Positions 1 through 7,177 of a DNA stretch of 9,847 nt are shown piece by piece. The stretch comes from an uncultured Ruminococcus sp. (GTDB lineage Bacteria; Bacillota; Clostridia; Oscillospirales; Ruminococcaceae). Location: contig CAMWLD010000055.1 of the NCBI GenBank assembly GCA_947175005.1, positions 1-9,847 on the forward strand, written 5' to 3'. The notes under the pieces are model-generated. The model saw nothing but the letters and a program-made list of their open reading frames with translations, was not told the origin of the DNA and did no database searches. Every line of letters begins with the position of its first letter. The stretch's first letter is position 1. Position numbers and translations under genes: made by a program.

Positions 1-330
1 GTCGGCATATTTTTCCGCATAAATATCCCCAAGTCCGTCAATGGGCTTGCCCGCCCCGCTGAATACACGACCCAGAAGCTCCTCGGAAAGAGCCATTTCC
101 ATGGGCTTTCCCGTGAAAGCCGTGCGGGTGTTTTTAAGAGACAGCCCCTTTGTGCCCTCAAATACCTGAAGCACCGCCCTCGTACCGTCGATCTGCACCA
201 CGCGCCCAAGACGTTCGCTGCCGTCGTCAAGCCTTATCCTTGCCACTTCATCATAAGAAATGCCGGTAACATTGTCAAGGGCAATAAGAGGGCCGTTTAT
301 TTCCCCCAGTCCCAAATACTGTACAGCCAT
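1..330 (-). CDS. ntpB: V-type ATP synthase subunit B, N-terminal part (cut by window edge)
   Basis: This is the start of the non-catalytic nucleotide-binding subunit B of the V1 head, which alternates with subunit A in the hexamer. The 110 codons in the window begin [16 protein letters not shown] and give the N-terminal beta-barrel domain, including an LGRVVQIDGTRAVLQVFEGT stretch typical of A/B subunits, then SGAGKPIDGLG, which is the usual entry to the nucleotide-binding domain. The frame stays open to position 1, so the nucleotide-binding and C-terminal domains lie outside. The ATG at 330-328 overlaps the TAA stop of subunit A by one base (TAATG), and its AAGGAGGG ribosome site sits inside the end of the A gene. 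This implies translational coupling and matched A and B synthesis, as expected for a 3:3 hexamer. Confidence 0.95.
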   Translation of the reverse strand, partial: MAVQYLGLGEINGPLIALDNVTGISYDEVARIRLDDGSERLGRVVQIDGTRAVLQVFEGTKGLSLKNTRTAFTGKPMEMALSEELLGRVFSGAGKPIDGLGDIYAEKYAD

Positions 331-2099
331 TATCTGCCCTCCTTAGCGTGCGCTTTTTCCGCTTTCTTTATGGTCTGCTCAATCTCCACATCCAGGTCGA
401 TAAACATTTTCGGCTTGTCGTTGGGAATATCGTATTTCATCTTTATGACCTTTTCAAAAATGCCCGTGGCGATGATCTTGTTAAAGGGCAAGCCCCTGTC
501 GATCGCCTCACGGCTGCGGTCGTAAAGGTTAAGGATCGTTTTCATCATTCTGAACTGCTTGTCCATAGGCACATAAGTATCGTCCTTGTGGTAAGCGTTC
601 TGCTGCAAAAATCCCACTCGGATAACTCTTGCCGTTTCAATGACCAGCTTCTGATCGTCGGGCAGCACGTCCGCTCCGATAAGTTTTACTATCTCCATGA
701 GCTTATTTTCCTCGCTGAGCATTGAGGTTATCCGCTGACGGCAGGGCAAAAAGTCCCTGTCGACGTTTTTATAAAAATACTCCGCCAGATCGTCGGAATA
801 CTCCGAATAGCTGTCATTCCAGTTAATGGCAGGATAATGACGGGCATAAGCAAGGGACTTGTCCAGCGCCCAGAAGCAGCGGACAAACCTTTTTGTATTC
901 TGCGTTACAGGCTCGGAAAAGTCCGAACCCTGCGGGGAAACCGCACCGATTATGGTAACGCTGCCCTCCGCCTCGCAAAGGGACTGCACATAACCCGCTC
1001 TTTCGTAAAATTCCGCCAGCCTTGAGGGCAGATATGCAGGGAAACCTTCCTCCGCAGGCATTTCCTCCAGTCTGCCGCTGATCTCACGCAAAGCCTCTGC
1101 CCAACGGGAGGTGGAGTCCGCCATTATGGCAATGTGGTAGCCCATGTCACGGTAATATTCCGCAATGGTAATGCCTGTGTAAATGGAGGCCTCTCTTGCC
1201 GCCACAGGCATATTTGAGGTATTGGCAATAAGTACCGTGCGGTCGGTCAAGGGACGGTCAGTTTTCGGGTCGATAAGCCCCGAAAATTCCTCCAGCACCT
1301 GGGTCATCTCGTTGCCGCGCTCACCGCAGCCGATGTAAACTATAATATCCGCGTCGCACCATTTTGCAAGCTGGTGCTGGGTCATGGTCTTGCCCGTGCC
1401 GAAGCCTCCGGGTACTGCCGCCGTGCCGCCCTTGGCAATGGGAAGAATGGTGTCAATGACTCTCTGCCCCGTTATCAGCGGACGGTCAATGGAAAGCTTC
1501 TTGTTATAGGGTCTCGGCTGCTTGATAGGCCACTTGTGGCAAAGAGTCAACTCATGCTCTGCGCCCTCGCTGTCCTTTATGCGGCAAACCACATCATTGA
1601 CCCTGTACTCGCCGTCCTCCGCGACAAAAACCACCTCTCCCGACATATTCGGGGGTATCATGCAGCGGTGCTCTATCACAGGGGTCTCGGGGCATACGGC
1701 ATATATGCTGCCCGCCCGAAGAACATCCCCTTTTTTCACTTTCATAGTTACCTGCCATTTTTTCTCTCCGTCAAGGCAGTCAACATTTGCGCCCTCCGAA
1801 ACATATGCCCCGGAAAGCTCCTCTATCTTTTTCAAAGGCCGTTCAATGCCGTCAAATATATTTGAGATTATCCCCGGTCCCAGCACAGCCGAAACAGGCG
1901 CGCCCGTGCCCACAACAGGCTCTCCCGGGGCAAGACCCGTTGTGACCTCGTACACCTGAATGGTGGTTTCCTCCGAGTTTACGCCGATGACCTCCCCGAT
2001 AAGGCGGCGAGTGCCTACGTAAACCATCTCCATCATAAAAAAGTCCGAGGTGTCCTTTACCTTTACAACAGGTCCGTTAATTGAAAATACGGTGTTCAA
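330..2099 (-). CDS. ntpA: V-type ATP synthase catalytic subunit A
   Basis: Subunit A is the catalytic ATP-hydrolysing (or synthesising) subunit of the cytoplasmic V1 hexamer. With the TTG start at 2099 it has 589 residues, normal for the family. Visible in order: an N-terminal beta-barrel ([12 protein letters not shown]), the long insertion that separates A from B subunits (roughly residues 90-180), the Walker A loop GGFGTGKT at about 231-238 (Lys237), the GERGNEM segment at about 259-265 with the presumed catalytic glutamate, and the highly conserved [18 protein letters not shown] region from about 326. The open frame extends 23 codons upstream to an ATG at 2168, but that extension (rich in F, K, R) is unlike the family N-terminus. 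A strong GGAGGAGG lies 7 nt before the TTG, so the TTG start is preferred. It lies 99 bp after subunit E and overlaps subunit B by one base. Confidence 0.97.
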   Translation of the reverse strand: MNTVFSINGPVVKVKDTSDFFMMEMVYVGTRRLIGEVIGVNSEETTIQVYEVTTGLAPGEPVVGTGAPVSAVLGPGIISNIFDGIERPLKKIEELSGAYVSEGANVDCLDGEKKWQVTMKVKKGDVLRAGSIYAVCPETPVIEHRCMIPPNMSGEVVFVAEDGEYRVNDVVCRIKDSEGAEHELTLCHKWPIKQPRPYNKKLSIDRPLITGQRVIDTILPIAKGGTAAVPGGFGTGKTMTQHQLAKWCDADIIVYIGCGERGNEMTQVLEEFSGLIDPKTDRPLTDRTVLIANTSNMPVAAREASIYTGITIAEYYRDMGYHIAIMADSTSRWAEALREISGRLEEMPAEEGFPAYLPSRLAEFYERAGYVQSLCEAEGSVTIIGAVSPQGSDFSEPVTQNTKRFVRCFWALDKSLAYARHYPAINWNDSYSEYSDDLAEYFYKNVDRDFLPCRQRITSMLSEENKLMEIVKLIGADVLPDDQKLVIETARVIRVGFLQQNAYHKDDTYVPMDKQFRMMKTILNLYDRSREAIDRGLPFNKIIATGIFEKVIKMKYDIPNDKPKMFIDLDVEIEQTIKKAEKAHAKEGR

Positions 2100-2114
2100 A
2101 TCCGTTCCTCCTCC
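2097..2114 (-). promoter_or_regulatory. Ribosome binding site that fixes a TTG start for subunit A
   Basis: On the minus strand GGAGGAGG (2114-2107) is followed by 7 nt and TTG (2099-2097). The next codons read [11 protein letters not shown], which is where family members begin. The ATG 69 nt further upstream has no comparable site. Confidence 0.85.
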
Positions 2115-2117
2115 ATG

Positions 2118-2138
2118 AGCTTTCGGGAAGCTTTTTTT
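2118..2138 (+). other. Short stem-loop in the E-A gap, with a T run on the plus strand
   Basis: AGCTT (2118-2122), a 5-nt loop TCGGG, then AAGCT (2128-2132) running into seven T residues. Read on the plus strand it resembles a weak terminator, antisense to the operon. In the transcribed (minus) direction the run becomes A residues before the stem, so it would not terminate the ATPase transcript. With only 5 bp of stem, function is doubtful. Confidence 0.3.
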
Positions 2139-2198
2139 AAGGAAAATCAGCCGTACAAAAACAGGCACAGCACCGATCTGTCGACCGGACGGAATTTC

Positions 2199-2804
2199 CT
2201 ATTTTTCCCCGCTGCCACTATCCTCAGCCAAAAGAATATTTTTTGAAGAAAACAGGCTCTGCTGCTCTTTTAAAACACAGTCAAAGGTCTTGTCGGCAAC
2301 AGTTCCCTTTGAGGGACGCAGAATGAAAAAGCCTCCGTATCTGACCGAATCATCCGCTGTCACCGTTATCCCGCCGCAAGCCTTTTTAAGCCGCTCCGCA
2401 AGACCCATATCACGGGGAGAAAGGCATATAGAAGCCCCCTCCAGATCCGTTTCCTCTTTCAGCCTCTTTTCCAAAAGCTTCGGATATTCCTCTGTTTTCA
2501 CAAATTCATCCAGCTTTTTTATCACGCTGTCAAAAAGCTTCGCCGTAAGCTCCTCACGGGTTTTAAGGGTCTGCTTTTTCATTTCCAGCTCCGCCTTTGA
2601 GGTCTCGCGGATATATTTGCTGCGGGTCATTTTAAGGTTTTCCTCCAGGCTTCTCTGCCCCGTAGTCTCTGCCGAAGCGGCAGCCGCAAGGATTATCCTG
2701 TCCCGTTCCTCACGAGCCTCGGCAAGTATATCCTGAACCTGCTTGTCGGTCACGGAATTTACAGCGTCAATGAACCGTCCAAGCTTTTCCTTATCATTTT
2801 CCAA
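2199..2804 (-). CDS. ntpE: V-type ATP synthase subunit E (peripheral stalk)
   Basis: Subunit E pairs with subunit H/G to form the peripheral stalks that hold V1 against the membrane subunit I. The 201-residue protein has the expected two parts: a long charged, alanine- and glutamate-rich alpha-helical coiled-coil half (about residues 5-115, for example DILAEAREERDRIILAAAA), and a C-terminal globular domain with the family-typical VRYGGFFILRPSKGTVADKTF followed by a terminal helix. The start codon is TTG at 2804, preceded by AGGTGA with 6 nt spacing; an ATG a few bases downstream is out of frame. It follows subunit F after an unusually long 267-bp gap and precedes subunit A by 99 bp. Length and domain order are normal for bacterial and archaeal E subunits. 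Confidence 0.93.
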   Translation of the reverse strand: MENDKEKLGRFIDAVNSVTDKQVQDILAEAREERDRIILAAAASAETTGQRSLEENLKMTRSKYIRETSKAELEMKKQTLKTREELTAKLFDSVIKKLDEFVKTEEYPKLLEKRLKEETDLEGASICLSPRDMGLAERLKKACGGITVTADDSVRYGGFFILRPSKGTVADKTFDCVLKEQQSLFSSKNILLAEDSGSGEK

Positions 2805-2816
2805 AACAGGTCACCT
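2802..2816 (-). promoter_or_regulatory. AGGTGA ribosome site before the TTG start of subunit E
   Basis: AGGTGA (2816-2811 on the minus strand) matches the 3' part of the consensus AGGAGGTGATC complement of 16S rRNA. It lies 6 nt before TTG (2804-2802). The first in-frame ATG comes much later, inside the conserved helix, so TTG is the best start. Confidence 0.7.
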
Positions 2817-3071
2817 ACGTTTCACAAGAGTTATTCGCCGCTTGCAGCAGCTGTTTTGATGAATATTCACAAAAATATGCATCTGTAAATCGACTGTAGG
2901 CAGATGATAAAAGCGGCGCAGATCCCGTCGGCAACCGACAATATTACATCGGCGGCATTACACGGCAGTGAAAAAACATTCTCCTCATTCAAAGGCAAAT
3001 GTCACCAAACCGCTTTATTGCCGATATATACACATCTGCCAAACAAATGGCTGAGGCACCGTGCCGACCGA
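2805..3071 (-). other. 267-bp gap between subunits F and E, with small inverted repeats
   Basis: No convincing gene was found here. Structures seen: a GGCAC-C-GTGCC palindrome (3055-3065) just after the F stop; GTCGG-CAA-CCGAC (2927-2939), which competes for the same CCGA bases with CCGA-N10-TCGG (2935-2952); and CATCTG-N15-CAGATG (2880-2906). None is followed by a U tract in the transcript. A 23-codon frame starting at the ATG inside the last repeat ends on the TGA within the E ribosome site, but it has no ribosome site of its own. The gap may carry processing or attenuation structures. Confidence 0.4.
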
Positions 3072-3380
3072 CTAAAGCTTTATGCCGATAGCCTCTTCCA
3101 CATAACGTGAAATGGAGGCGGTAACGTCCAAAGCCGCATGGCGGTCGGGAATTTCCGAAATAATGGGAGAGGGGCGGGTGAGCTTCAGTTCGTTCACCTC
3201 GTCCTCGATCAGCCCGATCAGCTTTTCGGTCATAAGGATAACAGCCACTTCCCTGTTGTCCATGGCAGCAAGGAGGGCTTTTTTCGTTTCCTCCGCCTCG
3301 TGGCAGACCTCCCCCTCAATGCCCGCCAGGCGCATTCCCGTAACAGTGTCGATATTATCGCTAATCAAATAGAATTTCAT
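3072..3380 (-). CDS. ntpG: V-type ATP synthase subunit F (central rotor; NtpG of Enterococcus)
   Basis: Subunit F binds subunit D in the central rotor shaft of V1 and affects ATPase activity. The 102-residue protein begins MKFYLISDNIDTVTGMRLAG, which fits the family start in which a beta strand is followed by a TVTGFRLAGI-like segment. The middle has VAVILMTEKLIGLIEDEV, the typical Rossmann-like core strand and helix, followed by RPSPIISEIPD and a C-terminal helix. Size is typical (about 100 residues). It lies 13 nt after the stop of subunit K, with only a modest AGGG ribosome site 8 nt before its ATG, so it may depend partly on translation of K. Confidence 0.95.
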   Translation of the reverse strand: MKFYLISDNIDTVTGMRLAGIEGEVCHEAEETKKALLAAMDNREVAVILMTEKLIGLIEDEVNELKLTRPSPIISEIPDRHAALDVTASISRYVEEAIGIKL

Positions 3381-3393
3381 AGACGTGCCCTAT

Positions 3394-3831
3394 TTACGCC
3401 AGTGTAGGCAGCTTCTGGATTATAAGGAACGCAATAAGGAAGCCGTAAAGAGCAACACCCTCGCCGAGAGCTACGAAGATCATAGCCTTACCGAAGCAGG
3501 AGGGTTCCTCCGCAACAGCCCCGATAGCCGCAGGAGCAGCATTTGCAACCGCAATACCACAGCCGATAGAACCGAGACCGACAGCCAGCGCCGCTGCAAT
3601 AAAGCCCATGCCCGCCGAGGAGATCATGCCCGTAGCTTCCTCAACGACCTCCGCCGAAACCATGCTGCCCACAGGCATTATAACCGCCAGGAGCATTACG
3701 CCGAAAAAGGTGCACAGATTAAGTATTATGGCGTGCTGACACTTTTTGCCGTCGGTAAAGCTTTTTATCCTTGCTATCACAGGCAGGGAAAGGAGCACCA
3801 CAATTGCCAAGGGAAGTAAGAAAATGTACAT
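3394..3831 (-). CDS. ntpK: V-type ATP synthase subunit K (membrane rotor ring, c/proteolipid)
   Basis: Subunit K forms the ion-carrying rotor ring in the membrane. The 145 residues give about four membrane helices: 3-20, 38-59, 70-103 and 113-138. The second hairpin is the canonical one: a small-residue helix with GLGSIGCGIAVANAA, a polar turn AVAEEP (105-110), and a final helix with the carboxylate E124 in VALGEGVALYG. The first hairpin is not a clear duplicate: it has a charged RIKSFTDGKK loop, a polar stretch near SAEVVEEATG, and no membrane carboxylate. Known Na+-type V rings have Thr or Ser after the Glu and a Gln in the partner helix; here Gly follows and no such Gln is seen, which leans to H+ (inference). 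A strong GGAGG lies 8 nt before the ATG, within an AU-rich leader. Confidence 0.93.
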   Translation of the reverse strand: MYIFLLPLAIVVLLSLPVIARIKSFTDGKKCQHAIILNLCTFFGVMLLAVIMPVGSMVSAEVVEEATGMISSAGMGFIAAALAVGLGSIGCGIAVANAAPAAIGAVAEEPSCFGKAMIFVALGEGVALYGFLIAFLIIQKLPTLA

Positions 3832-3845
3832 TTTTAATTCCTCCG

Positions 3846-3869
3846 TTTTACATAAAAAATTTTACATAA
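3846..3869 (-). repeat. AU-rich direct repeat just upstream of the subunit K ribosome site
   Basis: TTTTACATAA occurs twice on the plus strand (3846-3855 and 3860-3869), separated by four A residues. In the transcript this is UUAUGUAAAA twice, ending beside GGAGG. An unstructured AU-rich stretch before the ring-subunit gene could raise its translation, as the AU-rich region before E. coli atpE does. This is inference by analogy. Confidence 0.5.
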
Positions 3870-3907
3870 TTTCCGCAGCACCAAAGCCGCAGAATAATAA
3901 ACATAAT

Positions 3908-3949
3908 TTAAAAGGTCACGCATTTGAGCGTTATCGAAAAGCAAAACAT
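3908..3949 (-). other. Possible 13-codon leader frame between subunits I and K
   Basis: ATG (3949-3947) reads MFCFSITLKCVTF and stops at TAA (3910-3908). GGAGG lies about 10 nt upstream (3964-3960), which is compatible with initiation. Chance occurrence is likely in a 163-bp gap, and the peptide shows no recognisable feature. Confidence 0.2.
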
Positions 3950-3980
3950 GTATCGCCGACCTCCGACACAGCGAGCGTGT

Positions 3981-3995
3981 GCAGCGCCATGCTGC
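3981..3995 (-). other. Hairpin at the end of the subunit I gene
   Basis: GCAGC (3981-3985), loop GCCAT, GCTGC (3991-3995) makes a 5-bp GC-rich stem that touches the stop codon of subunit I. A neighbouring weak ACAC/GTGT pairing (3966-3969 with 3977-3980) may add to it. There is no U run, so termination is unlikely; mRNA processing or protection is possible. Confidence 0.4.
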
Positions 3996-5947
3996 TATTC
4001 GATCTTTTCGTCATAGTTGACAGTAACAGGATTAAATGCCTTGCCGCCGCCTGTGTAGTAGCGGGAGAACATCTCGTAAAATTCCAGCCTCAATACCTGA
4101 ATGCCGACTAAGAAGCCCTCCAGGCACATTACAAAGAGATTTCCGAGAATCATTACCAAGGGCGAAGCCCCTCCCGACATCTCCGCCAGGGAGAGCACCA
4201 CCGACATCATACCCGCATGGGAAAGCACGAAACCGCCCACACGCACAAATGAAATGGTGTTTGTGGCATATCCGAGCAGATACTCGAAGCACTCAAAGAA
4301 ATTCGCCGCAATGAAGTCCCCTACGCTTTCGTGAATGTGAAAGCCCTTGCCCGCGCAAAGATCGCCCAAAGGCTCCCGCAGAAACATTATCACGAGAGGC
4401 AGTATAATAAGGCAGATAACATACAAAGGCCCGCCAACATTCAGCCCCAGCATTCCTCCCAGCAGCAGCATAAGCAGTCCGCAGTAGAATACCAGTCCCG
4501 CAAGTCCGTTGTTGGAAAAAAGCGCCCTTGCATAGTCCTTTTCTTTCAGCCCCATTACAATGTTGATAAGCACGGAAATTATGATTATCCCTATGCCTAT
4601 GCCGATAGCAGCGTAAAGCACCGTGTTTATGCTGTGAATCGCCTTAAAGGGCAGAAAGCTTATACCGAGGGATTCGTAAACAGGATCAAGCAGTTCTTCA
4701 TAGCCGAATACACTGCCGTAGAGCGTGCCGAATATCATGGAAAATACTCCCAGCCGCTCCATTATCCGCCCCAGGGTCATCTTCTTCCATTTCCAAAGAA
4801 CTATTCCCAGAAGCAGCACCAGCAGCCCCTGCCCCAGATCGCCGAACATTATCCCGAACAGCAGCGAATAGGTCACTGCCACAAAGCCCGTGGGGTTAAT
4901 GTCGTTGTAAGCGGGCAGGCCGTACATATCCACAAACATGGAGAACGGCTCGGAAAATTTGTTGTTCCGCAGCTTTACCGGGACTTCCACGTCCCCGCTC
5001 TCATTGCAGGGCTTTATGACAACCGATACGGATTTGAGACCCTCGAAATATTTCTTGAACTGTTCAGCCTCACGCTCCGGCACAAATCCTACAATGTAGA
5101 ACTTGTCCCGTATCATCAGCACGTTTTCCCGCAGCTCAAAGGTGTCATACAAAGCCTTTAGCTTGGTAAAATATTTGCATATCTTTTCACGGCTCTGTTC
5201 AATATATTCCGAAAGCGCCTTGCGGCATTTCTCGGCGTTTTCGTCGTCCTTTTTCATATTCTCCGTAATGGAGGCGACAGCCTCTGCCACGTCCCCGTGA
5301 ACGAAATCCGGCAAACGTATCCGCTCAAAATAAAGGGATTCGAGGATACCGTCTATCTCCTCGACCTCCGAAACAGGAGCAAAGCAGAAGCCGTAGCAGT
5401 AGTCCCTGTCCTTGCCGTAAACCAGGTAGTAGAAGGTCTTTTCCTCATAATAGGGCAGCTTTTCGTAGCTGTCAATGGGCAGCCTGCCGAAGCGGACTTT
5501 TATGTGCTTGCAGGCAAATATCTGCTCCAGGTCGATATCCAGCGAACCCACACCCTCGCCGCCGCTAAGGTGTTTTACCTGCTCCAAAGCCCGCGAATGA
5601 GAGGCTTTCTGATCCTCCGCCCTTTTGACCTCCGCTTTCAGCTTCTGAACTCTGTTTCGCATGGTGCGGATCTCCGAGGTCATTTTTTCCGCCTCGCTGT
5701 CCTTTATCCCCGACGCGTCCGCCTTTTCCAGCTTTATACCGCTGAGGGCGGATATTTCCGAAAGCATTTTCAAAGGAGCGCTGTAGGGATTTTCCCTTTT
5801 GACTGTGTTCTTTTGGCTGGATACGTGCACCGCACCCGCATTTTCCATGTGAAAACAGCCGCAGGAACTGATAATTCCCAGCACCGCTTCCAGGTCGCTT
5901 TCCAGACCTGCAATGTCCGCAAACATCATTTTCTCAATCGAAGACAT
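3995..5947 (-). CDS. ntpI: V-type ATP synthase subunit I (membrane stator, a subunit)
   Basis: Subunit I is the membrane stator that carries the two ion half-channels and anchors the peripheral stalks. The 650-residue protein has a cytoplasmic half (1 to about 340) with a long coiled coil (about 85-125) and a second helical arm (about 220-275), then a membrane half. Membrane landmarks: FGIMFGDLGQG (364-374), helices around 398-415, 437-467, 480-502 and 505-523, NTISFVRVGGFVLSHAGM (563-580) with the motor arginine R569, and EGFLVGIQVLRLEFYEMFSRYYTGGGKAFNP (610-640) with E610 and R620. These match the conserved positions of V-type a subunits. The start is supported by AAGGAGGA before ACAGATAATG. 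It follows subunit C by 104 bp and precedes K by 163 bp. Confidence 0.97.
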   Translation of the reverse strand: MSSIEKMMFADIAGLESDLEAVLGIISSCGCFHMENAGAVHVSSQKNTVKRENPYSAPLKMLSEISALSGIKLEKADASGIKDSEAEKMTSEIRTMRNRVQKLKAEVKRAEDQKASHSRALEQVKHLSGGEGVGSLDIDLEQIFACKHIKVRFGRLPIDSYEKLPYYEEKTFYYLVYGKDRDYCYGFCFAPVSEVEEIDGILESLYFERIRLPDFVHGDVAEAVASITENMKKDDENAEKCRKALSEYIEQSREKICKYFTKLKALYDTFELRENVLMIRDKFYIVGFVPEREAEQFKKYFEGLKSVSVVIKPCNESGDVEVPVKLRNNKFSEPFSMFVDMYGLPAYNDINPTGFVAVTYSLLFGIMFGDLGQGLLVLLLGIVLWKWKKMTLGRIMERLGVFSMIFGTLYGSVFGYEELLDPVYESLGISFLPFKAIHSINTVLYAAIGIGIGIIIISVLINIVMGLKEKDYARALFSNNGLAGLVFYCGLLMLLLGGMLGLNVGGPLYVICLIILPLVIMFLREPLGDLCAGKGFHIHESVGDFIAANFFECFEYLLGYATNTISFVRVGGFVLSHAGMMSVVLSLAEMSGGASPLVMILGNLFVMCLEGFLVGIQVLRLEFYEMFSRYYTGGGKAFNPVTVNYDEKIE

Positions 5948-5961
5948 TATCTGTCCTCCTT
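5945..5961 (-). promoter_or_regulatory. Ribosome site and start of subunit I; shares CAGATAATG with B and C
   Basis: AAGGAGGA (5961-5954) leads into CAGATAATG (5953-5945). The start of subunit B (344-328) has AAGGAGGG followed by the same CAGATAATG, and the start of subunit C (7134-7126) ends in the same nine bases. Confidence 0.85.
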
Positions 5962-5989
5962 ACATATTGTGAAATCGTTTTATGCTATC

Positions 5990-6017
5990 GGAAGCAGGAG
6001 ACAGGAGGCAGGAAGCA
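5990..6017. repeat. Four-copy degenerate heptamer repeat, GGARRCA (TGYYTCC in the transcript)
   Basis: Plus-strand copies are GGAAGCA, GGAGACA, GGAGGCA and GGAAGCA, in tandem with no spacer, followed by GGAATAT. The transcript therefore carries a pyrimidine tract containing CCUCCU and CUCCU, 29 nt upstream of the AAGGAGGA ribosome site of subunit I. The transcript also has GGAGGCAAGGA just after the C stop codon, which could pair with UCCUGCCUCC of the repeat with one bulged A. A 10-bp palindrome GAATATATTC (6019-6028) adjoins it. Confidence 0.75.
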
Positions 6018-6051
6018 GGAATATATTCACCGAGTCCTTGCCTCCGCCCGC

Positions 6052-7128
6052 CTATTCCGTTTCAATAATGAGCTGACTTATTTCCTTAACGGGTACAGCG
6101 TAGCGTATCCCCTCAATTATGCGGATAACGTTTTTTACCTCGGTTTCCGCCAGATTTACAAATGTATAAAAGCATTCGGGAGCAGAGACCGACCGCCTGA
6201 ACGCCCGTTTTATCTGCTTATGACGCATAAGGGAAAGCGCCGTTTCGGGATTAGTCATGTCAAAGCCCATTTCCGCCGCAGTTCTTCCGTAATAGGTTTT
6301 GGCGAACCGCTCCAGAAATTCCTTTTCGTCCCTTGCGCTGTACAGCTCGTCCAGCTTTGATTCGGGGATCCGCAGATACAGCGGTATCATACGCTCCTTG
6401 GTCTCCTCCTTGTCCGCATGGAAAAAGGCTGTCATGCGATAGGCATTGATTATGTTTATCATGTCGATCTGAGTGCCGATAATGTTTTTCAGTTCCTTTG
6501 CCGTCACCTTGTCGAACATTTCCGCCGACTCCATGAGCCGCTTGCTGTAGTATGTCCGCAAACGCAGCTCGCAGGCAGCGTAATTTATATGCCCCTCGGC
6601 GCCATCAACCTTTTCCGGCCGCAGATCTGCTAATATCTCATAATAATCCGTGTGCTCCGTCAGCTTCAGAAGCTCCTCGAAGCTGCGCACCTTGGCAAGC
6701 TCCATAAGGTCAAAGGACGTGAACTTGTTCATGTAAATGGGCAATGTGGTGATATGGTCGGTAGTGCCCGCATTGAGGTGCGTTATGCAGATAAGCAGCT
6801 CGTCGATCTCGGTTTTTACCGTCTTGAAGTTGTAAAACTCCGCGTCTCCGATCTTTTCAAAGCCGATTATACTAAAATACCTCTCGTAAACGCTCCTGCG
6901 CAGGATATTTTCAAGGCTTCCCCTGTGAATGGTGTCCGTGTCAATGCCCTGAAGCACCTTGCTGTAATGGGTGCTGTGCTTTAAATACCCCGCAGCGTCC
7001 GCCACCGAGGAACAGCTTATAAGGGCGGAATAATCCCTGCTTTTGAGCATTTTCCCGTACAGGGCATGAAGCCTTGCCACCGTGGCGTTAAGGTTTTTGC
7101 CCGAAATATTGTGCCTTTTGGAAATCAT
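6052..7128 (-). CDS. ntpC: V-type ATP synthase subunit C (socket subunit, d in the Vo part)
   Basis: Subunit C (equivalent to eukaryotic d) sits on top of the K ring as the socket that receives the D/F rotor shaft. The 358-residue, almost entirely helical protein lacks membrane segments. The N-terminal NATVARLHALYGKMLKSRDYSALI and the DAAGYLKHSTHYSKVLQ segment (about 48-64) fit the family, as do IINAYRM (about 228-234), an IPLYLRIPESKLDELYSARD segment (about 248-267) and a C-terminal ETEVKNVIRIIEGIRYAV, the usual closing helix of these proteins. The start is ATG at 7128 with GGTGATC 7 nt upstream, matching the 3' part of the 16S-complementary consensus rather than AGGAGG. It lies 72 bp after the cupin gene and 104 bp before subunit I. 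Confidence 0.92.
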   Translation of the reverse strand: MISKRHNISGKNLNATVARLHALYGKMLKSRDYSALISCSSVADAAGYLKHSTHYSKVLQGIDTDTIHRGSLENILRRSVYERYFSIIGFEKIGDAEFYNFKTVKTEIDELLICITHLNAGTTDHITTLPIYMNKFTSFDLMELAKVRSFEELLKLTEHTDYYEILADLRPEKVDGAEGHINYAACELRLRTYYSKRLMESAEMFDKVTAKELKNIIGTQIDMINIINAYRMTAFFHADKEETKERMIPLYLRIPESKLDELYSARDEKEFLERFAKTYYGRTAAEMGFDMTNPETALSLMRHKQIKRAFRRSVSAPECFYTFVNLAETEVKNVIRIIEGIRYAVPVKEISQLIIETE

Positions 7129-7142
7129 TATCTGTGATCACC
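7126..7142 (-). promoter_or_regulatory. GGTGATC ribosome site of subunit C inside a GTGATCAC palindrome
   Basis: GGTGATC (7142-7136) is followed by ACAGATA and ATG (7128-7126). It matches the GGTGATC part of the 16S anti-SD complement but lacks AGGAGG. Seven of the eight bases of the palindrome GTGATCAC (7134-7141) overlap this region, so pairing could modulate initiation. Confidence 0.55.
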
Positions 7143-7157
7143 ACACTTTAATTAATA

Positions 7158-7172
7158 ATTTTACCGTAAAAT
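7158..7172. repeat. 15-bp perfect inverted repeat ATTTTAC-C-GTAAAAT
   Basis: Two 7-bp arms flank one central base in the spacer between the cupin and subunit C genes. The shape suits a dimeric DNA-binding protein better than an RNA hairpin, since the loop would be too small. It is followed by TTAATTAA (7148-7155). No known operator was recognised. Confidence 0.55.
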
Positions 7173-7177
7173 CCTTG

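Noticed and set aside
2100..2168. N-terminal extension of subunit A to the ATG at 2168
   Set aside because: The 23 extra residues do not fit the family start, and a strong ribosome site supports TTG at 2099.
2904..3110. Plus-strand 68-codon frame in the F-E gap
   Set aside because: It lacks a ribosome site and a recognisable domain, and runs into the 3' end of subunit F in antisense.
4331..5161. Plus-strand open frame of 276 codons opposite subunit I
   Set aside because: It is His/Gln-rich with no domain and lies wholly inside the well-conserved subunit I gene.
5990..6017. CRISPR or mobile-element terminus as the source of the GGARRCA repeat
   Set aside because: The repeats are 7 bp with no spacers, no transposase gene is nearby, and no terminal inverted repeats or target duplication could be seen.
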